Assembly: GCF_001431415.1 (NCBI RefSeq)
Contig: NZ_LDJI01000012.1
Coordinates: 1 to 64,000 of the forward strand
DNA length: 64,000 bases
Origin: Stenotrophomonas humi
GTDB taxonomy: Bacteria; Pseudomonadota; Gammaproteobacteria; Xanthomonadales; Xanthomonadaceae
Direction of reading: 5' to 3'
Shown here: piece after piece, positions 54,969 through 63,820 of the stretch
Numbering within the stretch: the first letter of the stretch is position 1
How the letters are laid out: every line of letters begins with the position of its first letter
Made by a program: the position numbers and the translations under genes
Notes under the pieces: model-generated
What the model was told of the DNA's origin: nothing
Seen by the model: the letters and a program-made list of their open reading frames with translations, nothing else
Databases searched by the model: none

Positions 54969-56243
54969 TTACTTGTAATCGCGCACGTCGTGGCCGGTGT
55001 AAACCTGGCGCGGACGGCCGATCTTCATTTCTGGATCGACCTGCTGCTCCAGCCAATGCGACACCCAACCCGCGGTGCGGCCCAGCGCGAACATCACGGT
55101 GAACATTTCGGTCGGAATATTCAGCGCCTTGTAGATGATGCCGCTGTAGAAATCGACGTTCGGGTACAGCTTGCGGGCGACGAAGTAATCGTCCTGCAGC
55201 GCGGCCTGCTCCAGCTTGATGGCGACATCAAGCAACGGATCCTGCACGCCCAGCTGGCCCAGCACCTGCTTGGTCATCTCACCGATCACCTTGGCGCGCG
55301 GGTCGAAGTTCTTGTAGACGCGGTGGCCGAAGCCCATCAGGCGGAAGCCCGAGGTCTTGTCCTTGGCCTTGAGCACGGCAGACTCGACGTTGTCGGCCGA
55401 ACCGATCTCTTCCAGCATCTTCAGCACGGCTTCGTTGGCACCACCATGCGCCGGGCCCCACAGCGCGGTCACGCCAGCGGCGACCGAAGCGTACGGGTTG
55501 GCACCGGTGGAACCGACCAGACGCACGGTCGAGGTCGAAGCGTTCTGCTCGTGGTCGGCATGCAGGATGAACAGCAGATCCAGCGCCTTGACCACGTCCT
55601 TGTTCAGATCGTACTTGCCGTCGGCCGACTCGAAGGTCTGCTTCAGGAAGCGGCTGACGTAGTCCAGCGAGGTGTCCGGCGTGTTGGCCGGCAGGCCCTT
55701 GCCGTGGCGGTAGATCAGGGCCGACAGGGTCGGCACCTTGGCGATCAGGCGCACCGCAGCCTGGCGGCGCTGTTCGGCGTCGTCCAGATCCAGCGAGGCG
55801 TGGTACTTGGCCGACAACTGCGCGATCGAGGCAGCCAGGATCGCCATCGGATGCGCATCCTTGGCGAAGCTGCCGATCAGCGTATTGATCGATTCGTCCA
55901 CGCCGGCTTCGGCGCTCAATTCGGCTTCGAAGGCCTTCAGCTGCTCGGCGCTCGGACGCTCGCCGTTGATCAGCAGGTAGGCGACTTCGACGAAGCTGGA
56001 CTTGTCGGCCAGCTGTTCAATCGGGTAACCGCGATACAGCAGCACGCCCTTGTCGCCATCGATGTAGGTGATGGCCGACTTGCAGCTGGCGGTGGCGGTG
56101 TAGCCCGAGTCGTAGGTGAAGAGACCGGTTTCCTTGGTCAGCTTCGAGATATCGACGCAGTTATTGCCCAGCACGGGTTTGACGACAGGCAGAACGACCG
56201 ACGTGTCGCCGGCGTTGAGCGTGACCTGATCAAGATCGGACAC
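54969..56243 (-). CDS. gltA: Citrate synthase (type II, hexameric)
   Basis: Condenses oxaloacetate and acetyl-CoA at the entry to the TCA cycle. 424 residues with catalytic His in WGPAHGGANEAV, His in GFGHRVYKNFDPRA, and Asp in PNVDFYSGI. The N-terminal beta domain (GYTATASCKSAITYIDGDKGVLLYRGYPIEQL) marks the NADH-sensitive Gram-negative type II enzyme. A GATAAT -10-like element at 56345-56340 (minus strand) lies in the 278-base upstream gap. Single gene. Confidence 0.97.
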   Translation of the reverse strand: MSDLDQVTLNAGDTSVVLPVVKPVLGNNCVDISKLTKETGLFTYDSGYTATASCKSAITYIDGDKGVLLYRGYPIEQLADKSSFVEVAYLLINGERPSAEQLKAFEAELSAEAGVDESINTLIGSFAKDAHPMAILAASIAQLSAKYHASLDLDDAEQRRQAAVRLIAKVPTLSALIYRHGKGLPANTPDTSLDYVSRFLKQTFESADGKYDLNKDVVKALDLLFILHADHEQNASTSTVRLVGSTGANPYASVAAGVTALWGPAHGGANEAVLKMLEEIGSADNVESAVLKAKDKTSGFRLMGFGHRVYKNFDPRAKVIGEMTKQVLGQLGVQDPLLDVAIKLEQAALQDDYFVARKLYPNVDFYSGIIYKALNIPTEMFTVMFALGRTAGWVSHWLEQQVDPEMKIGRPRQVYTGHDVRDYK

Positions 56244-56470
56244 AGTGTGCGCTCCTCAAGTGGAAGGCGCCTGTCCAGACAGAGAGGTGATGGGCAGACG
56301 CGTGAATGAAATCCGCAGTTTTCCACTACGGTTCGCGCCATTATCGCACAGCAACATTTCCAGATTGCGAAGACGAAAGTCTTATAGATCGCGTACCGAT
56401 GCGACACAGCGTCGCAACCGTAGCCGGCAATATTTGGAAATGATTCAGATTTATTGCAGATGGCACAAAA

Positions 56471-56497
56471 CAACGGCCGCGAAGATCGCGGCCGTTG
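56471..56497 (-). terminator. rpmE2 terminator
   Basis: Perfect 12-base stem CAACGGCCGCGA / TCGCGGCCGTTG with a three-base loop, followed on the minus strand by TTTTGTGCC, 24 bases past the stop. Confidence 0.88.
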
Positions 56498-56521
56498 CTC
56501 TTGCGGACAACAACAGCTCTA

Positions 56522-56764
56522 TTAGCGCGCGTAGCGCTTCTGGAACTTGTCGATACGACCGCTGGTGTCGATGACCTTGTGCTTGCCCGTATAGAACGGA
56601 TGCGAAGCCGAGGAGATTTCCACCTTGATCAGCGGATACTCTTCGCCATCTTCCCACTTGACCGTGTCCTTGGAGGACATGGTCGAACGGGTCAGGAACT
56701 TGAAATCGGAAGTGACGTCATGAAACACGACGTTGTGGTAATCAGGATGGATATCGGCCTTCAT
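56522..56764 (-). CDS. rpmE2: Ribosomal protein L31, type B (zinc-independent)
   Basis: 80 residues starting [21 protein letters not shown]. It contains no cysteine, so it is the C- (zinc-free) paralogue, RpmE2/YkgM type, used when zinc is scarce in many bacteria. The family motif [22 protein letters not shown] is intact. A TATAAT promoter lies 37 bases upstream. I see no Zur-type dyad in the short upstream gap, and Xanthomonadaceae may use this as their only L31, so zinc control is not implied. Confidence 0.95.
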   Translation of the reverse strand: MKADIHPDYHNVVFHDVTSDFKFLTRSTMSSKDTVKWEDGEEYPLIKVEISSASHPFYTGKHKVIDTSGRIDKFQKRYAR

Positions 56765-56800
56765 GGGCTCGCACCGTATGGGCTGGTGGTCAAGAGCGGC

Positions 56801-56830
56801 ATTATAGTCCCGGCCCGCTCAGGAAGGCAA
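56801..56830 (-). promoter_or_regulatory. rpmE2 promoter
   Basis: Minus-strand TTGCCT (56830-56825), 18-base spacer, perfect TATAAT (56806-56801). Confidence 0.65.
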
Positions 56831-56850
56831 GCCGGGATTTGGCGCGGACC

Positions 56851-57786
56851 TCAGAGGCCCAATGCGCCGCGTACCTGGGCCTCGAACCGGCCCTGGTCAT
56901 AGCCGATCAACAAGGTGGTGTTGTCCGGGGCGCCGGTCTGGCGGTTCCAGTCCACCACCGTGGCGCCACGGCTGCGGTTGCCGGTCAGTTCGATCGACAA
57001 CGGGCGCTGCTCCACATGGATGCCACCTTCCGGCTGCAGTGCCCAGGCCATCGCCAGGGCGTCGGCGGCGTACCAGTATTCGCCGCGACTGTCTTCCGAC
57101 CACAGACGGGTCTTGCGCGAAATCAACTCGTAGAAGCGCGCTTTGTCGGTATCGGCCGCCAACCACTTCTCCACGTCACGATGCATCAGGCCGTGGGCGA
57201 TGGTCGCTTCCCAGTCGGCGACTTCGGTATGCGGGAACGCGCTGAACACGATGTGCGCCGCTTCCGGATCAAAGGCGATGTTGAACTCGGCCACCGGGGT
57301 GATGTTGCCGTGACCGTTGATCGCCCCGCCCATCACCAGGAAGCGCTTCAAGCGCTGCGGCAAGGTCGGGTCGAGCTTGAGCGCCAGTGCGATGTTGGTC
57401 AGCGGCCCCAGTGCGACCAGGGTCAACTCGCCAGCATGGACATGCGACAGACGCAGGATCGCCAGTGCGGCGTGTTCGGCTTCGGCCTTGCGAGCGCTGG
57501 GCGTCAGGTCCACGTCACCGAAGCCATCGCGGCCGTGGACGTGGGCCGCATCTTCGGCCGGATATACCAGCGGATCAGGCGTACCGGCGAACACCGGCAC
57601 ATCGTCGCGGCCGGCCACTTCGCACAGCTTCAATGCGTTGCGCACGGTGTAGTCCAGCCCAACGTTACCTGCCGCCACCGTCAATCCGACCACGTCATGG
57701 CGGTCGTCGGCAAAGGCCATCAACAGCGCCAATGCATCGTCAACGCCCGGGTCGGTATCAATCAGCAACGGTATCTTCTTGCTCAT
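56851..57786 (-). CDS. Nucleoside hydrolase (IunH/RihA-type)
   Basis: Cleaves the N-glycosidic bond of ribonucleosides for salvage. 311 residues from the ATG at 57786 (MSKKIPLLIDTDPGVDDALAL). The calcium-binding Asp cluster IDTDPGVDDA (9-18) and PLTNIALAL are family hallmarks, with the second Asp region in WYAADALAMAW. The ATG at 57810 adds eight residues and is less likely. Base specificity cannot be read. It lies between recG and rpmE2 on the same strand, with no other salvage gene nearby. Confidence 0.92.
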   Translation of the reverse strand: MSKKIPLLIDTDPGVDDALALLMAFADDRHDVVGLTVAAGNVGLDYTVRNALKLCEVAGRDDVPVFAGTPDPLVYPAEDAAHVHGRDGFGDVDLTPSARKAEAEHAALAILRLSHVHAGELTLVALGPLTNIALALKLDPTLPQRLKRFLVMGGAINGHGNITPVAEFNIAFDPEAAHIVFSAFPHTEVADWEATIAHGLMHRDVEKWLAADTDKARFYELISRKTRLWSEDSRGEYWYAADALAMAWALQPEGGIHVEQRPLSIELTGNRSRGATVVDWNRQTGAPDNTTLLIGYDQGRFEAQVRGALGL

Positions 57787-57863
57787 CTTCTGCTTCACTC
57801 TGGTTGGCAATGGAGTCTGTCATCTCAACCATGACAGTGGAAGCACACGATCAGGCCGATGCG

Positions 57864-59969
57864 TCATGCCGATGCATAGCGCACCGCGCCGCCAATCCAG
57901 CGGCGAACGATGCGGTCGGCCAGCTCCGGGGACTCAACCAGCAGCCGCTCGGACAGGGCATGCACCATCGGCAGCATGCCGGCATCGCGGGCCAGGTCGG
58001 CCACGCGGAACTCGGCCAGACCGGTCTGGCGCGTCCCCAGCAGTTCGCCGGGACCGCGCAGTTCCAGGTCCTTCTCGGCGATCAGGAAGCCATCGGAGGT
58101 ATGCCGCATGGTTTCCAGACGCTCACGCGCCATGTTGGACAGCGGCGCCTGGTACATGAGCACGCAGCTGGACGCCGTCGCACCGCGCCCCACGCGCCCG
58201 CGCAGCTGGTGCAGCTGGGCCAGGCCAAGACGCTCGGCATTCTCGATGATCATCAAGGAGGCATTGGGTACATCCACGCCAACCTCGATGACGGTGGTGG
58301 CGACCAGCAGGTCGGTCTGGGCGGATTTGAAGGACTGCATCGCCGCTTGCTTCTCGGCCGCCTTCATCCGCCCGTGCACCAGGCCGACGCGCAGTTCCGG
58401 CAATTGCGCGGACAACGCTTCGAAGGTGTTCTGTGCGGCCGTTGCGACTACTTCATCACTTTCATCGATCAGGGTGCACACCCAGTAGACCTGCCGCCCC
58501 TGCTGGCAGGCGACGCGGATGCGTTCGACCAATTCGGGGCGGCGCTCGGCACTGATGACGATGGTCTGCACCGGTGTGCGCCCCGGTGGCAGCTCGTCGA
58601 TGGCCGACACGTCCAGATCGGAATACGCAGCCATCGCCAGGGTGCGGGGAATCGGCGTGGCGGTCATCACCAGTTGATGCGGCACGATGCCGGCGCTGGC
58701 GCCCTTGTCGCGCAAGGCCAGACGCTGGTGCACACCGAAGCGATGCTGCTCATCGACGATGGCCAGCGCCAGATCGTTGAACACCACCGCCTCCTGCATC
58801 AGGGCATGCGTCCCCACCACCACCTGCGCATGGCCGGACGCGACCTCCTCCAGCACCTTGCTGCGCGCCTTGCCGGTGACCTTGCCGGCCAGCCAGGTCA
58901 CGCGCACGCCCAGTGGCTCCAGCCATGCACGCAGATTGAGCAGATGCTGCTCGGCCAACAGCTCGGTCGGCGCGGCCAGCGCGACCTGCTTGCCGCGCTC
59001 CACCGCCAGCATGCCCGCCAGGGCGGCGACCACGGTCTTGCCCGAACCGACATCGCCCTGCACCAGACGCAGCATCGGATGTGCGCGCGCCAGATCCTTG
59101 CGGATCTCATCGAACACACGCTGCTGCGCGCCGGTGAGCCGAAATGGCAGGGACTCAAGCAGGGCTTTCACCAGCCCGTCGCGGCCACGCAGGGACGGGG
59201 CGCGATGCTGCTGCAGGGCGATGCGCTGCCGACGCAGGCTGAGATGGTGGGCGAGCAGTTCTTCCATCGCCAGACGCTGTTGTGCCGGGTGCGTGCCGGC
59301 TGACAGTGCCGCGATGTCGGCGCCCGCCGGCGGGCGGTGCATGGCCAGCATCGCGTCATGCAGCGATGGCAGGTTGAGATCGGCCAGCAGCGCGGGCGGC
59401 AGCAGTTCCAGTGTGGCAGCGTCGGGCAGCCGATCCAACGCCTGACTGATCAGCTTGCGCAGACTGGCCGGGCCAATGCCCTCCACCGCCGGATAGATGG
59501 GATCGAGCACATCGCCGAGTCCGGCATCTTCGCCATCGCCCAGCACGCGGTAGCTGGGATGGACGATCTCCAGACCATGCTGACCCGGGCGTGGCGTGCC
59601 GTAGCAGCGCAGCCGCGTGCCCACAGCGAACTGTGCCACCTGCGCGGCCCGGAAATGGAAGAAACGCAGTACCAGCGTGGCGCCGGAGTCGTCGCTCACC
59701 GCAACGCGCAGCACCGGGCGATAGCGGAAGCCGCGCTCCACCGCTTCAACGCGGCCTTCCACCTGCGCCGCAATGCCAGCCTTCAAGGCACGGATGGGCA
59801 GCAGCGTGGTGCGGTCCTCGTAACGCAGTGGCAGATGCAGCCACAGATCCTGCAGCGTGGTCAGCCCCCGTGCTTCCAGCTTGGCGGCCACCCGCGGCCC
59901 CACGCCCGTCAGATGACTGAGAGGTTCGGCAGACAGATCAAGGGAAACGGCATCACGGCGGGCAGACAT
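57864..59969 (-). CDS. recG: ATP-dependent DNA helicase RecG
   Basis: Branch-migrating helicase that remodels stalled forks and Holliday junctions. 701 residues from the ATG at 59969 (E. coli 693). The N-terminal wedge/OB domain (LSHLTGVGPRVAAKLEARGL; LRYEDRTTLLPI) is followed by helicase domain 1 with Walker A GDVGSGKT and box II DEQHRFGV, then domain 2 with VATTVIEVGVDVPNASLMII and the RGRVGRG motif VI. The GTG-like extension to 59996 is not conserved. Confidence 0.96.
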   Translation of the reverse strand: MSARRDAVSLDLSAEPLSHLTGVGPRVAAKLEARGLTTLQDLWLHLPLRYEDRTTLLPIRALKAGIAAQVEGRVEAVERGFRYRPVLRVAVSDDSGATLVLRFFHFRAAQVAQFAVGTRLRCYGTPRPGQHGLEIVHPSYRVLGDGEDAGLGDVLDPIYPAVEGIGPASLRKLISQALDRLPDAATLELLPPALLADLNLPSLHDAMLAMHRPPAGADIAALSAGTHPAQQRLAMEELLAHHLSLRRQRIALQQHRAPSLRGRDGLVKALLESLPFRLTGAQQRVFDEIRKDLARAHPMLRLVQGDVGSGKTVVAALAGMLAVERGKQVALAAPTELLAEQHLLNLRAWLEPLGVRVTWLAGKVTGKARSKVLEEVASGHAQVVVGTHALMQEAVVFNDLALAIVDEQHRFGVHQRLALRDKGASAGIVPHQLVMTATPIPRTLAMAAYSDLDVSAIDELPPGRTPVQTIVISAERRPELVERIRVACQQGRQVYWVCTLIDESDEVVATAAQNTFEALSAQLPELRVGLVHGRMKAAEKQAAMQSFKSAQTDLLVATTVIEVGVDVPNASLMIIENAERLGLAQLHQLRGRVGRGATASSCVLMYQAPLSNMARERLETMRHTSDGFLIAEKDLELRGPGELLGTRQTGLAEFRVADLARDAGMLPMVHALSERLLVESPELADRIVRRWIGGAVRYASA

Positions 59970-60001
59970 GCGACAAGAATGCCGTCCCGGACACAAAACA
60001 G

Positions 60002-60031
60002 AAACCCCGACGCCCTAAGACGCCGGGGTTT
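60002..60031 (-). terminator. Probable TonB receptor operon terminator
   Basis: AAACCCCG (60002-60009) and CGGGGTTT (60024-60031), followed on the minus strand by CTGTTTTGTG, just upstream of recG. Confidence 0.65.
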
Positions 60032-60105
60032 CCTTTCCCCAACAGTGTTGAAAGCCTGAGGCCGGGCAGTCTGTGATTGCGCCGGGAAGACTGCCCTCAC
60101 CCCAA

Positions 60106-60131
60106 CCCCTCTCCTGCTTGCGGGAGAGGGG
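60106..60131. repeat. Intergenic hairpin repeat after the TonB receptor gene
   Basis: CCCCTCTCC (60106-60114) and GGAGAGGGG (60123-60131) in the context CCCTCACCCCAACCCC. This looks like a common dispersed proteobacterial intergenic repeat, and a relative is at 16410-16447. It lies 16 bases past the receptor stop and may act as a 3' stabiliser. Confidence 0.55.
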
Positions 60132-60147
60132 CTCAAGCGGCATTGCG

Positions 60148-62589
60148 TTAGAACTTCACCGTCATTTCCAGGCCGTAGGTGCGCGGATCGGTGATGGTGG
60201 CGCCAACCACGCCCAGCGGATCGTGTCCGTAGGTGTTCAGGCCGCGCACGTACTGCTTGTCGAACACGTTGTTGGCATACACCGCCCAGTTCCAGTGCTT
60301 CAGCGGTGAGGTCCAGCCCACGCGTACGTCGGTGCGCTGTTGTGATTCACCAATGTTGAGCACCTTGCTGATACCGCAATCGCCCTGCAGGTCGGAACCG
60401 GCGTTGCAGCGGGTGGCGCCGCGATAGGCCTGGCGCAGCGAGAAGCGCAGCTGACCATTGCCGCCCAGATCAGCCACGTACACCGCGCCAGCGGACGCAG
60501 TGAAACGCGGCTCGCCGGTCGGAGCCCCGTCCAGATCAACGCCTTCCGGCGTCACGTAGTTCTTGTACTTGGAATCTATCCATTCGGCCGCCGCATCCAG
60601 AGTGAGGCCCTCGGTGACCTTCCAGCGCATGTCGAAGTCCACGCCGGTGGCCTCCAGATCGCTGGTATCGAACACATAGACCGGGATATCGACCGGGTTG
60701 GTCGGATCCGGATCGATCAGGCGGATCGCCTGGCGGTTGTCATATTGGTAATGGAAGACGGAGACGTTGTAGGAGAAGCGATCGAAGCTCTGCTTCAGGC
60801 CGATTTCCAGGTTCCAGACGTCCTCGTTCTCGAAGGCCGGGCCGATCTGCAGCGCATTGAAGCCACCGGCCTTGTAACCCTTGGCCAGTGAGCCGAACAC
60901 CATGGTGTCGTCATTGAGGTGGTAGTCGACAACGAAGCGCGGGCTCCAGTCACTCCAGCTCTTCTTGTCGCGTACCAGCTTGCCCTTGTTGACCATCGCC
61001 GGTGGATCGATGAAAGCCATGTCAAAGGTCAGCAGCTCGCGGGTGATCGGAATACCCATGCCGGCCAGTGCCTGGAAGAAGCCCAGTGCCTCCAGCGCGC
61101 CAAGCTTGGCCTCCAGCCCCGGTGCATTGCGCGGCGTATTGAGCCAGCTGAAGTCCTTCTCGTCACGGGTGTAACGCAGGCCGAAGGTCAGGTTGAGGCG
61201 ATCGGTGGCTTTCCAGATCACATCACCAAACACCGCATAGGAGGTGGTGTCCAGGGTGTTGTTGAAGCGTTCGTTCCACTTCTCGCCGACCAGTGAAATC
61301 GGAATGCCGTTCATCTGCGCCAGCATCGAGGTGAATCCGAACAGGCTGCCATCTGGTGTCGGCGCGATGCCCATGTTGCGCACGATGTTGTCCACCGCCT
61401 CGGTATTGGTATTGACCTCACTGGTCTGCCGCGCGTCCTCGTTGAAATAGCTGGCACCGGCCACCCAGTCGAAGCGCTCGTTGCTGCCGGAGAACTTGAA
61501 CTCCTGGTAGAAGGTCTCGTTGTTCTCGGTATTGACCGAGTCCACATACAGGTCGAAACGGTTGGTGCCGTCTTCCTCGGTGTGGTTGGTGGAGTCGTAT
61601 TGACGCCAGGAACTGGTGGAAGTGAAGTTGCCCCACGTCAGCGCGTGATCGACGATCAGACTGACACCGTCGAAGGTGCGCCATTCGGCGTTGTCGGCAT
61701 CGCTGTACGTCTTGACCTTGCGCGGGTCGAGATAGTCATCCGGATCCACCGGCACCGGTGGCCGCTGCGGGTAGGCCGGCAGCGCCACGATGCCAGTTGT
61801 AACGCGGCCATTCTGGTCCAGGCTTTCATGGTCCCAGGTGACATAGGCCGTTGTGTTGTCGCCGAAGCGGGTCTGCCAGGCAGCGCGCGTGGCCCAGACA
61901 TTCTCGCCGCCCAGGTCCTTGCCGGTGGCACCATCCTGGAACCAACCATCACTGTTGTTTATCAAGGCATTGAAGCGCAGCGCGGAATTCTCACCGGTGG
62001 GGATGTTCCACATCGCATCGGCGTACTTCTTGCCGTAGTTGCCCACACGTACGGTGGCGCGCGCCTCGGTCTCGGCCTGTGGCCGGCGGGTGACCAGTGA
62101 GATCGCGCCGGCAGCGGTATTGCGGCCGAACAAGGTACCCTGCGGCCCCTTCAGCACCTCGATCCGCTCCACATCGACGAAGGGCAGCAGCACGCCACCG
62201 CCACGCCCACCATAAACACCATCGACGAAGATGCCCACTGCCGGGTCGGTACCGATACCGAAGTCGTCGGTCTCCACGCCGCGCAGCCGGAACGAGGGCT
62301 GGGTTGGCTGCACCGCGCTGATCACCAGGCCAGGCACGAGCGAATCGATGTCACCGAGGTTCTCGGCGGCCACGTCGCTGAGCAGGTTCTGGTCCACTAC
62401 CTGCAGTGCAATCGGCACATCCTGTATTTCCTGCTGCCTGCTCTGCGCAGTGACGGTGATCCGATCCAGTGTGGTGGCCGCATCCTCCGTGGCCGACTGC
62501 GCCATCGCCGTCCCGCTCGCTCCCAACACCATCAGCCCGGCAATCGCCCGCTGCACGCCTGTTACCAGACTCCGTTGTTTCACTCGCAT
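60148..62589 (-). CDS. TonB-dependent receptor of unknown substrate
   Basis: 813 residues: a long signal peptide ending GTAMAQ, a TonB box in DRITVTAQSRQQEIQDVPIAL, a plug with VDGVYGGRGGGVLLPFVDVERIEVLKGPQGTLFGRNTAAGAISL, and a 22-strand-type barrel ending in RTYGLEMTVKF. The QEIQDVPIAL plus GTLFGRN plug type is the large sphingomonad/xanthomonad class used for plant- or alkyl-derived compounds and siderophores. It lies 34 bases after the diheme cytochrome gene on the same strand, so the operon context, not iron, should define the substrate. Confidence 0.92.
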   Translation of the reverse strand: MRVKQRSLVTGVQRAIAGLMVLGASGTAMAQSATEDAATTLDRITVTAQSRQQEIQDVPIALQVVDQNLLSDVAAENLGDIDSLVPGLVISAVQPTQPSFRLRGVETDDFGIGTDPAVGIFVDGVYGGRGGGVLLPFVDVERIEVLKGPQGTLFGRNTAAGAISLVTRRPQAETEARATVRVGNYGKKYADAMWNIPTGENSALRFNALINNSDGWFQDGATGKDLGGENVWATRAAWQTRFGDNTTAYVTWDHESLDQNGRVTTGIVALPAYPQRPPVPVDPDDYLDPRKVKTYSDADNAEWRTFDGVSLIVDHALTWGNFTSTSSWRQYDSTNHTEEDGTNRFDLYVDSVNTENNETFYQEFKFSGSNERFDWVAGASYFNEDARQTSEVNTNTEAVDNIVRNMGIAPTPDGSLFGFTSMLAQMNGIPISLVGEKWNERFNNTLDTTSYAVFGDVIWKATDRLNLTFGLRYTRDEKDFSWLNTPRNAPGLEAKLGALEALGFFQALAGMGIPITRELLTFDMAFIDPPAMVNKGKLVRDKKSWSDWSPRFVVDYHLNDDTMVFGSLAKGYKAGGFNALQIGPAFENEDVWNLEIGLKQSFDRFSYNVSVFHYQYDNRQAIRLIDPDPTNPVDIPVYVFDTSDLEATGVDFDMRWKVTEGLTLDAAAEWIDSKYKNYVTPEGVDLDGAPTGEPRFTASAGAVYVADLGGNGQLRFSLRQAYRGATRCNAGSDLQGDCGISKVLNIGESQQRTDVRVGWTSPLKHWNWAVYANNVFDKQYVRGLNTYGHDPLGVVGATITDPRTYGLEMTVKF

Positions 62590-62623
62590 CGCCTCTCTCC
62601 CAAAGCAGTGGGTGAAAGCCGGC

Positions 62624-63811
62624 TCAGATGGCCGGCGGTCCCGTCTTGTTGACCGGCACCGCGCCGGCCGTCGTATCGCAACTTCCTTCCAGCGCGTTGA
62701 TCCATTCGCGGATCAAAGCCACGCCTTCCTTGTGAACTACCGCCCTGCCCACTTCCGGCATCATCACCGCCGCATCATCGCTGTCCATGCGGTAGGCGAT
62801 GATCGACGCATCGGCGTCGCCCGGCAGCACGTCATACAGCCGATTGCCGGTGCCCTTGCCTGCCGCGATGGGCTGCTTGCAATGGCCCAGCTTGAGAAGG
62901 TCATTGGTCGGCGCATCCAGCCACAACCCCGACGTGATGGCGGGGCCGGTGCGGCTGTGGCAATGGCCACAATTCACGTCCAGATAGGCACGCGCACGCG
63001 CTTCCAGCGGCGCTTGTGGGTTGGTGGCATCGGCCAGATGCGGCAGTTGTGCAGCGGCCGGCACACCCGAGAGATAGCCCACCCGCGCCAGATGCGCCAA
63101 TTGGTTCTCGCGCCCGTCGGCATAATCGAAATCGCGATTCAGGTGACGCGCCTTCGGCCCGATCGGCAACAGCTTGCGCGAACGGTTGTCGGTGATGTGG
63201 CAGCCGCCGCATTGGTTCTGGTCCGGTACCTGATACGAGAACGCTTCGCGCGCGCCGGCGTCATCCACCAGCTCCAGTTCCACGGTTGCGCCGGTGCGCT
63301 GGAGCGTGGCCGCCGTCTGCTCGCGGTTCCACACATAGGGCAGCGCCACCCATCCTTCCTTGCGATGCACCAGCAGCCGGGTTTCGATCAGCCGCACCTT
63401 TGACAGATCCAGGCTTTCATCCTGCAGCACCGACTGCGACGGCGGCGTGCGCGCGACCGACTTGCCGTCCGCAGCGCCAGTGGCCGGCAGCGGGTAGTAG
63501 AAGGTCTTGCTGAGAATGGTGCCGACCGGGAAGTCAAAGGCATGCTCGGGTTGATAGCCAGCGGCTTGCCCCTTCGGCATCCACACCGTACGCAGCTTGT
63601 GCGCGTAATCGCTGAACAGCGGCGTGTTCAGGTCGTACGGCACCACGCCTTCATTGAGCCGCAGCTTGCCGCCATCGATGCGCAGCACATGCCACTCATC
63701 CAGCGTCGGCGGTTGCCCATCGGCGAAAAATTGCACCGGCGGCTTGCTACATCCAGCCAGCGCCAACAGCAGCCCGGCCAATACCCCCATCCGCACCATC
63801 AACTTCTGCAT
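62624..63811 (-). CDS. Diheme c-type cytochrome lipoprotein (SO2930/HNE_0200-like)
   Basis: 395 residues. Lipoprotein signal with lipobox LAGC (Cys21). Two heme c motifs, CGGCH (201-205) and CGHCH (281-285), lie in a C-terminal half that also has MMPEVGR near 351, where the Met could be an axial ligand. The N-terminal half is beta-rich (YDLNTPLFSDYAHKLRTVWMP; DFPVGTILSKTFYYP), as I recall for the SO2930/HNE_0200 family. It begins 10 bases after the upstream beta-helix gene. It probably transfers electrons in an extracytoplasmic oxidation of unknown type. Confidence 0.85.
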   Translation of the reverse strand: MQKLMVRMGVLAGLLLALAGCSKPPVQFFADGQPPTLDEWHVLRIDGGKLRLNEGVVPYDLNTPLFSDYAHKLRTVWMPKGQAAGYQPEHAFDFPVGTILSKTFYYPLPATGAADGKSVARTPPSQSVLQDESLDLSKVRLIETRLLVHRKEGWVALPYVWNREQTAATLQRTGATVELELVDDAGAREAFSYQVPDQNQCGGCHITDNRSRKLLPIGPKARHLNRDFDYADGRENQLAHLARVGYLSGVPAAAQLPHLADATNPQAPLEARARAYLDVNCGHCHSRTGPAITSGLWLDAPTNDLLKLGHCKQPIAAGKGTGNRLYDVLPGDADASIIAYRMDSDDAAVMMPEVGRAVVHKEGVALIREWINALEGSCDTTAGAVPVNKTGPPAI

Positions 63812-63820
63812 GCCAAGCCC

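Noticed and set aside
56522..56830. Zur-controlled zinc-starvation L31 paralogue
   Set aside because: The protein is zinc-free, but no Zur-like dyad is visible and it may be the only L31 in this lineage.
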